Positions 43,424 to 54,380 of a stretch of 64,000 nucleotides of DNA are shown in pieces (position 1 is the first letter of the stretch; each line of letters starts with the position of its first letter). This stretch comes from Bathynomus jamesi (lineage: Eukaryota > Arthropoda > Malacostraca > Isopoda > Cirolanidae): assembly GCA_023014485.1 (NCBI GenBank), contig JAJOZX010000999.1, positions 395,001-459,000 on the forward strand, in the 5' to 3' direction. Below the pieces are notes generated by a model. That model ran no database searches. It saw nothing but the letters and a program-made list of their open reading frames with translations, and was not told the origin of the DNA. Made by a program: the position numbers and the translations under genes.

Positions 43424-45682
43424 TTATTGAGGAAGGAATGAAGTTTTTTTGGCTTTCCGTCTGTGTTTTTCTTCGGGCACGTCTCGCTTCAAACACTAGC
43501 AATAGTCCGCCAGCATATTGATATCCCAGTTTCCCTGGTACCTCTCTTCCATTATTTTGATATCTTGGTGAAATCGTTCACCCTGTTACTCACTATAATC
43601 CCCGCAATTTTAAGGAAAATAGTCCAAGTGGGACCACAAAAGTGCATTTTTATGGACATGCGCGACCCATGAGCTTTGAAAGCTTCCATCAAGTTTTCGA
43701 CAACGGACTCGTATTCTGGACTTCTACGCTTGCCAAGAAAATCAGTGACAAACTGATTGAATGCCTGCCAGGCATTCTTCTCAGTTGGAGTCATTGCGTT
43801 TTCGAACTGAGTATCCTTGATCAAAGTTCGAATTTGAGGACCATCAAAAACCCCAGCATTTAGTTTAGCATCAGATATATGAGGAAATTTACTCTCGAGA
43901 TATCGGAATGCTGAACCCTCCTTATTCATAGATTTGATGAAATTTTTCAGCAAAGCCCAGCTTAATATGAAGTGGTGGGAGCAAAATTTTTGTTGGTGGT
44001 ACAAGGGGCACTGAAACGACATTATGCGACCCAGGTTCAAAATTCTCTCTGGATGCCCATTCACGCTGTGCATAGTGCTTCTCATCCGCTCGGCAATCCC
44101 ATTTGCAGAGGAAACATGGGTATTTCGTGTATCCCCCTTGCATTCCCAATACAAATGCCACAATCTGAAAAAAAATGAAAATATTTAAAGAATTTAGAGA
44201 ATTTGTTCTATCAGATAAAAAAATCTATGCATTGGACTGTATCACTTCTGTGGGGAAGTTAAGTGTTCTTATACGCTCTCAAATAACCTTTGGAAAAACA
44301 ACATAGTCAATAGCAATAGTTTACTTATGATATTAGTATTACCTTAAAATCTCCACAGATCCTCCAGTTATGTTGGTCGTATACGAGAGCATCCAGTAAA
44401 ATTTTCATGTTATCGTAGCTCTCAGTAAGTTGTACGGAATGTGCTACAGGGACTGATGCAACCCTATTCCCAATGTTGAGAAGTACTGCTTTCAAACTTC
44501 GTTTAGACGAGTCTATAAATAGCCTCCATTCTGATGCGTTATATGGCAGGCCCAAGGATTCGATTAGCCCCTCAACATTGCAGCAGTACACTAAGGAAGA
44601 GGTATTTTCGTGCACTGCAAGAAACTTGCGGAATTCTTCCTCTCGTTTCCTATACCAGGAGAATGTTGTTCCCGGAGCCAGCAAGTTGTCCTCTCGAAGT
44701 CGTGAGCCCAAGATCTCGGCAGCTAATTTGGAAAGTCCTAAATCCCTGGTAAGATCATTAAGTTTGGCCTGGTTGAGAGGCCTCGGCTCATTTGAAGCGG
44801 TATTTTGAGGTATATACGACTGGGACTGGTCATTGGCATTGGTCATTGATTCATCATCAGAATCATCGAAGTCCAGGGTTTGAGGTGGGTCGGGTATTGG
44901 AATTCCAGGACCATGGGGTACAGGTCTCATAGCAGAAGGAATGTCAGGGTATACAACAATGTGTTTATTCTTCTTGTTAACTCCTGAAAATAGAAACACA
45001 GAAACATGGATATAAAACTTGCATATGAAATAGAAGAAGCATTCAGACAGTGGCGGCTCGTGAGGGAAGGCTGCGGTCTGTAAGATATGAAATAGGTCGA
45101 TGGAGTCTGTATATTTTCTTTCTTTTTCATTCATATTGTCCCTTCGGGGACAATATGAATGAAAAAGAAAGAAAATATACAATCATTGTATATGTAAATG
45201 TAACTTGTATAACAATATGTATGTGTAAATGTATTTTCTATAACAATATGTAAATGTATGATTACCACTATGGTGAATATTATGCTATATATGGTGAATA
45301 TTACATTATGGTGAATATTATATCAAGTTTCATACGAGGATTTCAAAATATTTAAGAAAAATAAATTTATAAGCCCACCTTGGAGGTTTGTCATGCAGAA
45401 ATAGCAATCTGTCACGTGATCCTTTCCTTCTCTCCAAATCATGGGAATTCCAAAAGGCAAAGATTTCGCTCTGCCTTTGCTCCATCTTCTCAAATTTTCA
45501 ATGCACGTCTTGCAGCACATATGAGGGGCGAAATTTTTGTCCTGGTCCCCTAGCTTAATTCCAAAGTATGCTCTATACATTGTCGTCACAAATTTAGTGA
45601 TTTGGGACTGGTTATTTGGCATGGTAACCGTCCCACATATGTAGCAGAATCTATTGGGATCATTTTTACACGCTCTATTCAT
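43424..45682 (-). pseudogene. Family D protein, copy D2 (three exons, frameshifts)
   Basis: Exons 45379-45682, 44343-44983 and 43424-44164 on the minus strand; introns have GT/AG ends. Exon 1 has the zinc-binding region (NRFCYICG, HMCCKTC, TDCYFCM), exon 2 the acidic linker and WRLFIDSSKRSLKAVLLNIG (first candidate Asp), and the exon 2-3 junction falls in ICGDFK/IVAFVLGMQGG next to the second candidate Asp. Exon 3 has YPCFLCKWD, LPPLHIKLGF and the region of EQGERFHQ. D2 has frameshifts near 43945, 43750 and 43640, and is otherwise nearly identical to D3. An intron 1 hairpin (45109-45180) is described separately. Confidence 0.8.
45050..45180. repeat. Perfect 34-bp-arm hairpin in D2 intron 1
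   Basis: 45109-45180 is a perfect inverted repeat (arms start GTATATTTTCTTTCTTTTTC) with a TTCG loop, preceded by a hAT-like end CAGTGGCGGCTCGTG at 45050. The same structure sits at 57602-57673 in D3. Confidence 0.9.
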
Positions 45683-45995
45683 TATGAAATATTTTATCTA
45701 TGTGCCTGAAAAGTAAAAAAAGATATTATACAAGTGAAACAAGTGATGATAGATGTTACTGTTCCAATTCCGCTTTGACAAAATCACGAAAAATTCTATT
45801 TTACTTATGAGGCCATAGCCGGATAACCTGAACTGATTGAGAAAAGCGGATTGCAGATTCGAAATCAGCAGGAAAAACTCTATAAGAATCACTTACAAAA
45901 CCCTTGACAGCAAAATTGATGCATACCAGTGTAATTTATTTCTGTCGGGGGGAAAGGGCGATGCCTGCAAATGAAAAAAGCCTTTCTACAGAGGA
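45683..45995 (-). promoter_or_regulatory. Upstream region of D2, with TIR-like end
   Basis: Shared with D3 up to 45995. Contains GATTCGAAATCAGCA and CCAGTGTAA, which parallel the D1 inverted repeat (GATTTGAAATCAGCA...CCTAGTGTAA), so the transposon end is probably near 45933. Confidence 0.5.
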
Positions 45996-46079
45996 ATGTG
46001 TAAAATTGACAAATTCTTTGTTAAAATACCTTTTGCCTTTAATCAACTCTTGTTAATCTTTTTGTTTTTCTGTCCCGTT

Positions 46080-46200
46080 GTATATATTTTTAGTTATCGT
46101 GCCTCCACCCTTCATTCCCTGACGAGGTGTACTTCTGAATACACGAAAGGCGTTGGAATTTTTCTTTTTCCTTGTGGGTTTGCATCATATATATATATAT
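46080..46200 (+). mobile_element. Second Penelope-like terminal fragment with hammerhead-like motif
   Basis: CCACCCTTCATTCCCTGACG, then a GTGTA/TACAC stem and GAAA (46119-46148), followed by TTCTTTTTCCTTGTGGGTTT and (TA)n. It is an inverted copy of 42350-42450. One extra G follows CTGACGA, so this copy is less canonical than the minus-strand one. Confidence 0.6.
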
Positions 46201-46229
46201 ATATGTATATATATGGTTCATTGTTTTCA

Positions 46230-47289
46230 ACCTGGCGATCCGAGGGAAATTTTCAACAGACTTAATGCCCGCAATCGACGGCAAAAAGCCTGTTTTTTTC
46301 ATTAAAAGTTGTGTATGTGGAAATCTTCAAAAGACCTTGTTAAGTAGTTTTTTGGTTAAATTATTAAATTTATTTGCTTCGGTATTTAGTGCAGCCCAAT
46401 GTAAAAACGAAACCACCACACTTTTTTTTTTTTTTTAAGTCTCGGTCTGGTTGTAGGTCGCGCGGTTGCTTACCGTACTTCCTTCTCGATGTAGGCAACT
46501 AGGTTACGCAAGGAGTTTGTTAAGTTCAGTTAACACAGGCAACTCATTGTGCGTAATTACTCACTGGGATAGGCCTATTCTATGGTTTTATTATTTTTAT
46601 GGACTCAGAACTTGTAGGAAGACGTACACATCTTCCTCGCCTACAGCAGGGATTACGACTAGGCAGCTCGGTGTTAATTTTTTGTTGTTGCTTAAATTTT
46701 GTTTACAGCAAACAGAAAAATACCACTTATAATTCTCATATTTTCATTAATTGTCTTCTCAAAATTTTCATGAGTCAATGTGATGGAAAATTTTGGTACC
46801 CATGGCAATTTTCCCAATTCCTAATAGGCTTTATCGTAAACCCCGAGGCAAATTGTAGTTATTCAATACAGTAAATTAATACTTTGTATTAAATTATGAT
46901 ATAAAGATATTGTATACGATACCATATTGTAGGGGTGTTCAGGCCTGGGTTTAAATTAGGCCTTGCTGTGGACTGTAATGTAAAGTGTATGACAAGCGTG
47001 TACAGTTTTTCCATATGCTAGAGGGCCTGAAGAAAAAGTTTGTATGTTGTATATTAAATTTTCGATAAACTTTCCCAAATCATATGAAATGCGTTAAAAA
47101 AACATGGAGTAGGACAGTAGAAAGAGAGAGGTTACTCAAAACCTATTTAAACATGAAAGTTCAAGAGGCCAACTTCTCAAATTTAGTTAGTTATGTCAAT
47201 CAGTTTGACTCCCCCTAGGTATAGGACATTAATGGAATTAAAGTTATTTAGCATTTTGACTTTGCTAACTATTTGTAAGTCTTATTAGT
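46230..47289. other. No gene seen
   Basis: AT-rich with small frames of 70-90 residues that show no family resemblance. Confidence 0.4.
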
Positions 47290-48016
47290 CACCAGTCTTA
47301 ATTTTTTCAAGTTTCCTGGCTTTCAAAGCAGTCTTTCTTTGAGGCCTCTCTGGTTTAGTTTGAGTTACATCAGGTACATTGAGAGAGTCCTATTCTTCTT
47401 TCCATTTTGTTATAATTTGAGTTCGGATATGTGTCAAATGTTGGTATTTTGTATTGAATTCTTTCTGTTCTACCACCCAATCTGGATCCTCTGTACTGTT
47501 TCATATTCTGGTAACATGTTTACTGTTTCTCCTTTAATTAATTAGGTGGTTTGGTGTAAGAGGTTCTGGTTCATTAATACTATCTCCCACATAAATCAAT
47601 GGTCTGTTGTTGACATTTCAATTTCTGTCACAATAGTCATGAGTTCAAAACGTTGTAGATGTTTGGTCGCAATGGTGTTTTTAAGGCAATTCTTTACAGT
47701 CGGTATGTTTCTTTTCGAAATGGAACCATACCACGGTGAATTAACAGGAATGTACTTTCAGGTAATGTTGTGTTTGATCAAATGAGTTTGTATTGTTTCA
47801 CTGTTACAAATCTGATGAATAATTCTTTCACCAGATTTGAAGTATGTGGCATTGTCTGACCATATAGTTTTGGGCACAGAATTGTGCGCACAAAATCGTC
47901 TGAAAGCAGCAATAAAAGCCTCCGTTGTCAGATCTTTTGTGTCTAGACATATGGCACGTGTTGCAGCACGTGTGAAGAGTACAATGTATACCTTATATTC
48001 CTTTGAGTCCATTTTG
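47290..48016 (-). pseudogene. BEL/Pao integrase, C-terminal part
   Basis: Minus strand: MDSKEYKVYIVLFTRAATRA and LTTEAFIAAFRRFCAHNSVP lead to KTIWSDNATYF, the integrase core with its second catalytic Asp. Then KYIPVNSPWYGSISKRN, where the usual Glu of the WER motif is replaced by Lys, and NHLIKGETVN-like and HISELKL text typical of the BEL/Pao integrase C-terminus. Several stops and frameshifts. The reading continues from 51870 once hAT-C is removed. Confidence 0.85.
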
Positions 48017-51000
48017 CAAAGGTGGGCAGTTGCGCCGCAAAAAGTTGCGGCGCAACATTTTTGGTTGCGCTTGCGCTTGCGCCGCACATTTTTACAGAGA
48101 GTTGCGGAATTGTTTGCGGCGCAACTTATATATGCAGTTTCAAGATTAGCGCGCAACGCGCAACATTTAATATTACTTCTCTGTAAAAATAACCCAAGCG
48201 AATGTAACTTAAATATTTTTATCTGGCAACACTGCACTTCAATTGTTTACATTCAGTCACATTCTCAATGCGCCAGTATCACTGTCTGACTTTCTGTTGT
48301 TTTCGTTTCTTTTTACTTTTTAGTACTAGTACTAGTACTAGTATTATGGATCGTTTTGTGGTGTCTGTGGCCGACAGTACTGATTCTGCCGACCAGGACA
48401 TGGACAGAGAGGTGATTGAAGTGACTGAGAATGTTGACAGCCGTTCCCCTGAGACTGAAGCAAGTGTCAGTGAGGTTTCCGCTTCAGGATCGGGGGCCCC
48501 TACCGTTAACCCTGGCCTTACTTGGCCGACTTTTTTGAGTTCAAGGGTCGGGCCCAGGCACAGGGCCACACGGACAACTTCCTGTACGAGTGTGTCCGCT
48601 GCAGGCCCAATAAGAAGGTCTTCTCAGCCAACAAGAAGTCAAGATACAGCCTCCGGAAGCATATAGAGAGTAAGCACGGCTACTGCCTTCAGAAGTTTTT
48701 GGACTGCTGTATGGACGGGACAAAAGAAGCCAAGAAACGCCATACATCCTTGCACGAAGCTGCCACCAAGAGGCAGATGATGTGCCGCCAACCAACCTTG
48801 ATGGAGATGGCAGGCCTATCCAAGTGTAGGCACAACATCAGCAGCTTAACATTTTTTTCAAAAATTAACCTACTGAATTAAATTTATGAATGTAACATTA
48901 TAGCAAATTGACAAGAGATGTAAAATAAATTTTAATTTTATATTTAATTCTATAGCTCATCAACATGTTTGTGGACAACATGATCCCCTTCTCTGTTGTG
49001 GACAACCCCACGTTCATGGACTTTGCTGCCATGATACCTGGCGGCTACATGGAGAGTATGTCGCGAAGGACACTGACGAGGTGCATCGAGTCCAGGTTTG
49101 AAACTTTTAAATATTATAATCGAATATGCCTCAAAGTGAAATTTTAACGTATACGTGCCATTATAAACTAAGAAATTCTATAGTTATTCCCTTTAATTTT
49201 CATTTTCTTTCAATGACATTAGAAAGTATGCTTGTATGGATATCTAAACTAATTTGTAATAAAATATATCATGAAATGGAGGTCTGGATAAACTTTGAAT
49301 AAAGTTTTTCCGTTTTTTTTACACATTCCTGCGTGCGCATATCCATAGAGGCCCGCAGCTTAAGGCTTAAAATTTTACATTATTGCATATTAGACTCTTT
49401 ATTTAATATTTATTAACTAAGTGATTTGATTGATTTCATTTGTAATTTGTTTTTATACTTTAAGGTATGAGACTGGACCAAAAGAAGCTGAAGGACATCC
49501 TCAGCAACCTGCCATCCGTGGCCACCACTGCCGATGCCTGGACGTGCAGAAACAGGTTTGTAAGCCAAATTTTAAAGCAAAAAGAAAAAAATAAGCAACA
49601 ATTCCACAGAAACATTCTACCTTGAAAATCTGAAGTTGAAAATTAAAAAGTCAAACAAACTTTTATTTTATATAATTTCTAAAAAACGTTTTACATTTTA
49701 GATCATACCTCGGCATGACCGTTCATTGGATAGACCAAGAGACCCTCAAGAGGAAGAATGCTGTCTTGGTGTGCCAGAGACTGAAGGGCCGTCACACCTA
49801 TGACATATTGGCTAAGGTCATCCAGGACACACACTGGAGCTTTGGCATCGAGAACATTGTGGGCAGGACAACCACAGATAACGGGTCCAACTTTGTCAAG
49901 GCATTCAAGTAAGTTAAAGAAAAGTTAATTTTTTTTCAAGCACATTGCAATACCAAAGAATAATTGCGAGAATGTCTTGGAAGTTGAATTCTAGGTTTGT
50001 AAAACTTAAAAGATTTTACATGGTTCATATTTTATAGGGTCTTTGGTGAACCTGAACCTGGCCACTTTGGTGCCGAAGTTGGGGAGCAACAGGATGACCC
50101 AGAAGATGCTGCTGAGGTGCTGGAAGTGGCAACTATTTTGGGAGGTGATTAACTTAGAATTTGTACCCGCTGTAAATCAAACTTTTTTTTAGAAAACTTA
50201 TTTTTAGAAATTTATTATAATCGTACCCAATGTAAATCATTGTATTAAATATGACTTTATTTTTAGATCATGAAAAAGAGTTTAAAGACCAGCCCTCTTA
50301 TCAGTCTTATGACCTGCCGAAGCATTCACGGTGTGCTGCCCACACCCTCAACCTGGTAGCCACCGCTGATGCTGAAAAGGCTTTGACCAAGAGCCCCCAG
50401 TACAAAAAGACCAGTCGTTCAGCCTTTGCCAAGGCCCAGGAACTTTGGAATAAGCAGCACAGGTAAATTAATTTATTGAACATTTCTACACTCCAATAAC
50501 AATTAAAAATGAAATAAATTTAAGAAAAAAACAAATAAATTCTATTATTTTTGTTTAACTTAAATTTGTGCTATTTTATAGGAGTTCTCAAGCCTGCGAC
50601 CTAATCAGGGATGAGGTCGGAATGCTGCTTATTGTCCCAACAGTCACCAGGTGGAACTCGGTGTATGACGCCGTGATCCGTCTGGTCGACATATTCAGCA
50701 GCAAGGACGCAGCCAGGGGACTGAACAAGGCCTGTCATGCACTCAACATTCCGGCTTTCACGTCCGGTTAGTGATAACTACAATTTTTTTTTTTTAGAAA
50801 TTAGTCAAGTTAGTTGAAAAAATTAAATTACAAATTGTATAACTTTCCATGTTAACAACTTTTACTTACAGAACTTATATAAAGTTATTTTTCCAGGTGA
50901 CCAGGAGTTCTTCAAGGCCTATCGGCAGGTCATGGAGCCGGTGGCCAAGAGCCTAGACGTCCTGCAGGCGGAGGGGAGAGCCTACATGGGCGTCTTGGTG

Positions 51001-51869
51001 CCCACCTTGGTCCTCTGCCTCTCCAGTCTCAACAGGCACAAGCACAACGAAGAGTTGGCCGTCTGCCTCCCTCTGACAGAGGCTTTGACTGAGGGTTGAT
51101 GGGCAGGTTTGGCCATGTCTTTACAGACATGGACTGCCTCTTAGCTACTGCCTTCAACCCGCAGTTTAAGCTGTCAAGATGGCCAGAGCTGGTGCCAGGA
51201 AGAGACCCGGAGGAGTTGAGGAGGACGGTCACCAGCAAAGTTGTGTCGTTGGTGGACAGGGCCAGGAAGGATGAAGAGTTCAGCAGCAGTGATGCGGAAG
51301 CGGCAGACAAAGGGGACTTCCTCGAGCAGCTGTACGACACAGGAGTAATCAGCAAACAGAAGAAGGAGAGCACAATGCTGGTGAACAGTTTCCTGGACCA
51401 GAAGCCGGAGAAAAATATCGCGAGGAACGTGTTCACTTGCAAGGAACTGACAGACCTCTTTGTGCAGTATAACACACCCATTCCCTCAAGTGCGGCTGTA
51501 GAACGTCTGTTCTCTTTGGGGAAGGATGTTCTGAAGCCAAAACGGGCTGGACTCTCCGATCCACACTTTGAGATGCTGGTGTTCATGAAGGGGAACCTGG
51601 CTCTTATGTAGTGATTTTTTTGCATTTATTATATATTGTAATAAAATATTGATATTATCTTTTTCTGTATCAGATATATTTGTTTAACTTGTAAAAAGGC
51701 TTTTTATTTTAATATTATTTTATTTATTTTTCAAAAGTTGCGCGTTGCGGTTGCGCTTGCGGCGCAACTTTTTGAAAAGGGTTGCGCTTGCGCGTGCGGC
51801 GCAACTATTTCAGCAGAGTTGCGGTTGCGGCTGCGGCGCTACAAAAATCGTTGCGCGTGCCCACCACTG
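48017..51869 (+). mobile_element. hAT-C, nearly complete, TSD CCATTTTG
   Basis: Ends CAAAGGTGGGCAGTTGCGCC and, reversed, CAGTGGTGGGCACGCGCAAC, flanked by exact CCATTTTG (48009-48016, 51870-51877). The ends carry GC-rich repeats of GTTGCGCCGC in both orientations, presumably transposase-binding sites. The AT-rich genome around makes these ends stand out. Two small non-autonomous copies lie at 63069-63425. Confidence 0.95.
48346..51611 (+). pseudogene. hAT-C transposase (BED-type), eight exons, two frameshifts
   Basis: From ATG 48346 (MDRFVVSVADSTDSADQ). A one-base shift near 48536 lies in the WPTFF/EFKGR start of the BED zinc finger (YECVRC...SLRKHIESKHG). Exons then give DNMIPFSVVDNPTFMDFAAM (48957-49095), SVATTADAWTCRN with the first Asp (49465-49555), RTTTDNGSNFVKAFK with the second Asp (49703-49909), an acidic segment (50040-50143), SRCAAHTLNLVATAD (50267-50461), TVTRWNSVYDAV (50582-50767) and the last exon 50898-51611 with PSSAAVERLFSLGKDVLKPK, the dimerisation domain with the catalytic Glu. 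A one-base loss near 51097 follows TEALTEG. Introns are short with GT/AG ends. Otherwise close to functional length. Confidence 0.9.
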
Positions 51870-52226
51870 CCATTTTGTCTCCAAAACTCGCACTCACCGC
51901 TCCAGTGTAGTCAATACCCGTGGTTTCAAATGGCTGAGTAATTGTTATTCGTTCCACAGGTAGGTCTGGAGGGCTTGGGGTCTTAAAGGGTCGTGAATGA
52001 ATCCGTTTGCAGGGAATGTACGCGTTTCAGTTTCAGTTCTACCCTCTGGTAGCCAGTAAGTTTTTTCATCTCTGTCAAGGTTTGTGGGACTCCCACGTGG
52101 TGTATTTTGTTGTGGGTATCCCTGATGATGAGATTTGTGAAGCGATTCACCCGGAAGAAGAATTGGATGTTTGGAGTTGTAAGTCAAAGTTGACTTGTTG
52201 AGTCTTCCTTTACACTTTATTAGATC
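51870..52226 (-). pseudogene. BEL/Pao integrase, zinc-binding and N-terminal core part
   Basis: LIKCKGRLNKSTLTYNSKHP and EKTYWLPEGR are the start of the BEL/Pao integrase region; then PVERITITQPFETTGIDYTG holds the first catalytic Asp (GIDYTG). The last codons before the break read FGDKM and join to DSKEYKVY at 48016. Frameshifts in the H2C2 zinc-binding part. Confidence 0.85.
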
Positions 52227-52304
52227 CAGTGGCGGAGCGTCTGGGGTGGGGCAAGTGCCCCAGGGCCCGGGCTCTCAAAGGGCCCGAGATGTTGAGGTCC
52301 TTTT
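52227..52304. mobile_element. Fragment of a hAT end
   Basis: Starts CAGTGGCGGAGCGTCTGGGG and is GC-rich. Its other end is missing, apparently lost when the next hAT inserted or by deletion. Confidence 0.5.
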
Positions 52305-53194
52305 TAGGGCTGCGCATTTCCCGCTCTTTTCTTAATCCCTGGAAATGGGATTAAAAAAGTTGTGATCCCAGGAAATTCCCGGGATTAAAAAAATTAAATA
52401 AGGTTGAAGTACTGGAATAAATTAAATAACTAAACAGAAAATTTCCTTTTTATTGAACAAAAACGTGCTTTGATAAAAAGTTTCTAGAGGCTAATAAAAC
52501 TTAAATTATTTGATTTATTTGGATTATGACTTAAAAATAATGCTTTAGAAAACACAGATGATCAATACTATTATCACTTAAGGATGTTCGGAGTTTTGTG
52601 ATGAATAATCCTACAGCAGAAAATGCTCTAAAAGTTTTGACTCTACTGAAGTTGGAGGAATTGTCGCCAGAGCATTAATTAAATAAGAGGTTTAAATTTT
52701 CTGTTCTATTACCAGCGGCTTCATAAACATTCATATCTTTTATGATGTTCTTTACGTCGTATCTCAGGCGCAAATCTTGTTGCTCAACGACAAGATTTTC
52801 TAATAAATTCACTATTTACAATTGTGTGAATTAATAAACCATCAACAGAAGCAAGCTTTGCAACAATTTCTTCACGGGTCTCTGTCTCTGATTTAAATAC
52901 AAACTAAGTTATTTTTTGTTAAACATTGCTCAGCCCTATTTTTTTCTTACTGACAGGATCTAAAGTCTCTGCACATGGTCTTTTTAAGTTTTCATCTTCG
53001 AGCTTATGGACACTTTTCAAATGACGAAGCAAACCACTTGTTGAATATCCTTTGCATGAAATAAATATACTGCGTAATAAAACTGTGTGTAAAAGTCTCC
53101 CCTGAAAATAGAAAACCGGAAAATTCCGGGATCGATGACGGTTTCCCGGGAAATGAACCTACTTTACTTCCGGGATCCCGGATGCCCAGCCCTA
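52305..53194 (-). mobile_element. ZBED-like hAT remnant with N- and C-terminal coding pieces
   Basis: Ends TAGGGCTGCGCATTTCCCG and CGGGATCCCGGATGCCCAG...CCCTA. On the minus strand a BED zinc finger remnant (SCKGYSTSGLLRHLKSVHKL, near 53050-52990) and the C-terminal dimerisation end (PPTSVES, then RAFSAVGLFITKLRTSLS, near 52660-52540) remain; the catalytic middle is deleted. No matching 8-bp flanks. It sits in BEL/Pao sequence. Confidence 0.75.
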
Positions 53195-54380
53195 CCACTT
53201 TGCCTTTGAATAAACCAAGTTACTTTCATTTGCACTTGTTAAGTAGGCACAACACCCATAAACTTCAGTACTGGCATCTGTAAAAATGTGTAGTATTTTT
53301 TATTTCAGTCTGTATCCAGCACATCTTGGATATACCACATTTATGGCCAATTTCTTCCAATGGAGTTGGTCTTCCACTGAAAGTGGTTGATCCCAATTAA
53401 TTTTCTTTTTCCATAAATCGTGCAAAAGGATTGGACCTAGTATGTTTCATGGACTCCTCTCGATTTTCTTACGAAATTGCAAACAAGGGCAGTCGATGAC
53501 CCTGATTTTGTTTCTGCAATCGGTTTTCTTGAGAAACCTAACCTAACCTGACCTAATCGAGTTTCTTATACTATTGTTTTTTGCAAAATGTTGGAGTGTA
53601 TTGCGTCGTTTCAGTAAATAAATTTATTCAATATCCAGTAACATTTTTCTTTATCATTTCTCAAGAAAACTGATTGCAGAAACAAAATCAGGGTCATCGA
53701 CTGCCCTTGTTTGCAATTTCGTAGGTCATTTCTCAAGAAAACCGATTGCAGAAACAAAATCAGGGTCATCGACTGCCCTTGTTTGCAATTTCGTAGGAAA
53801 ATCGAGAGCAGTCCATGAAACATACTAGTCCCAAAGGATTTTGGATCTTATTGTTACTGGTAAATATAATCCAATGGATAAAAAAAATTTGGATGATTCT
53901 TGAAAGGATCTGTCTTTTTGTATTGGCATCTGGATTTAAATTGTAACTCTTTGTGCAGAGAGTGTCATTGTGTTCGGAAGTCTGTTTTAAAAACCAAAGC
54001 ATTCAAAGTGTTTTTGTGTAATTGTTGGGTTCAGTGTTCCCTTTGTTGTTTTTTGTTCATATTAATTTGAGAGAATTAGAAACCCACTCTCTGTCCAAAA
54101 TTTCCCTGCTTCATTACGGGTTGTGACATTTTGTAAATTTCAAGCAATTCCTCTTCAGTTAAAGTGGAACCAATGAGGTTAGCTACATAAAAGTTTGTTT
54201 CAAAAACTGAACTGTTAAGTTCTTTTGAAATAAGTTTAGGTAGTTTTTAATTGTTAAAACAAGACTACTTGGAGAACAATTTGCTGCAAAAATAACTACT
54301 ATAAATCTGTAGGTTTTGAAACCTTTGTAGAGGTCAAAGAAATTCCTTTTCCTCGCCGTTCGCAGACATCTGGGAATCAT
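53195..54380 (-). pseudogene. BEL/Pao reverse transcriptase and RNase H region
   Basis: Minus strand: RT with FAANCSPSSLVLTIKNYL and FYVANLIGSTLTEEELLEIY, where the catalytic YVDD is degraded to YVAN; then ANTKRQILSRIIQIF (the BEL/Pao TKR..LS..IA.IFDPLG block); then LHDLWKKKINWDQPLS and HIFTDASTEVYGCCAYL, the RNase H start. A foldback (53433-53832) interrupts it between the last two. Many stops. Reads on into 52226 across hAT remnants, with some sequence lost. Confidence 0.8.
53433..53832. mobile_element. Foldback element, TSD AAAGGATT, right arm duplicated
   Basis: Left arm starts CCTAGTATGTTTCATGGACT and is about 100 bp; the right arm is its inverse but contains a tandem duplicate of about 72 bp (53655-53800). 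Flanked by AAAGGATT on both sides (53425-53432, 53833-53840). The centre has CCTAACCTAACCTGACC. Confidence 0.85.

Noticed and set aside
48268..48345. Earlier Met for the hAT-C transposase at 48268
   Set aside because: The preceding stretch is phenylalanine/serine-rich from poly-T sequence; the Met at 48346 starts the acidic N-terminus typical of the group.
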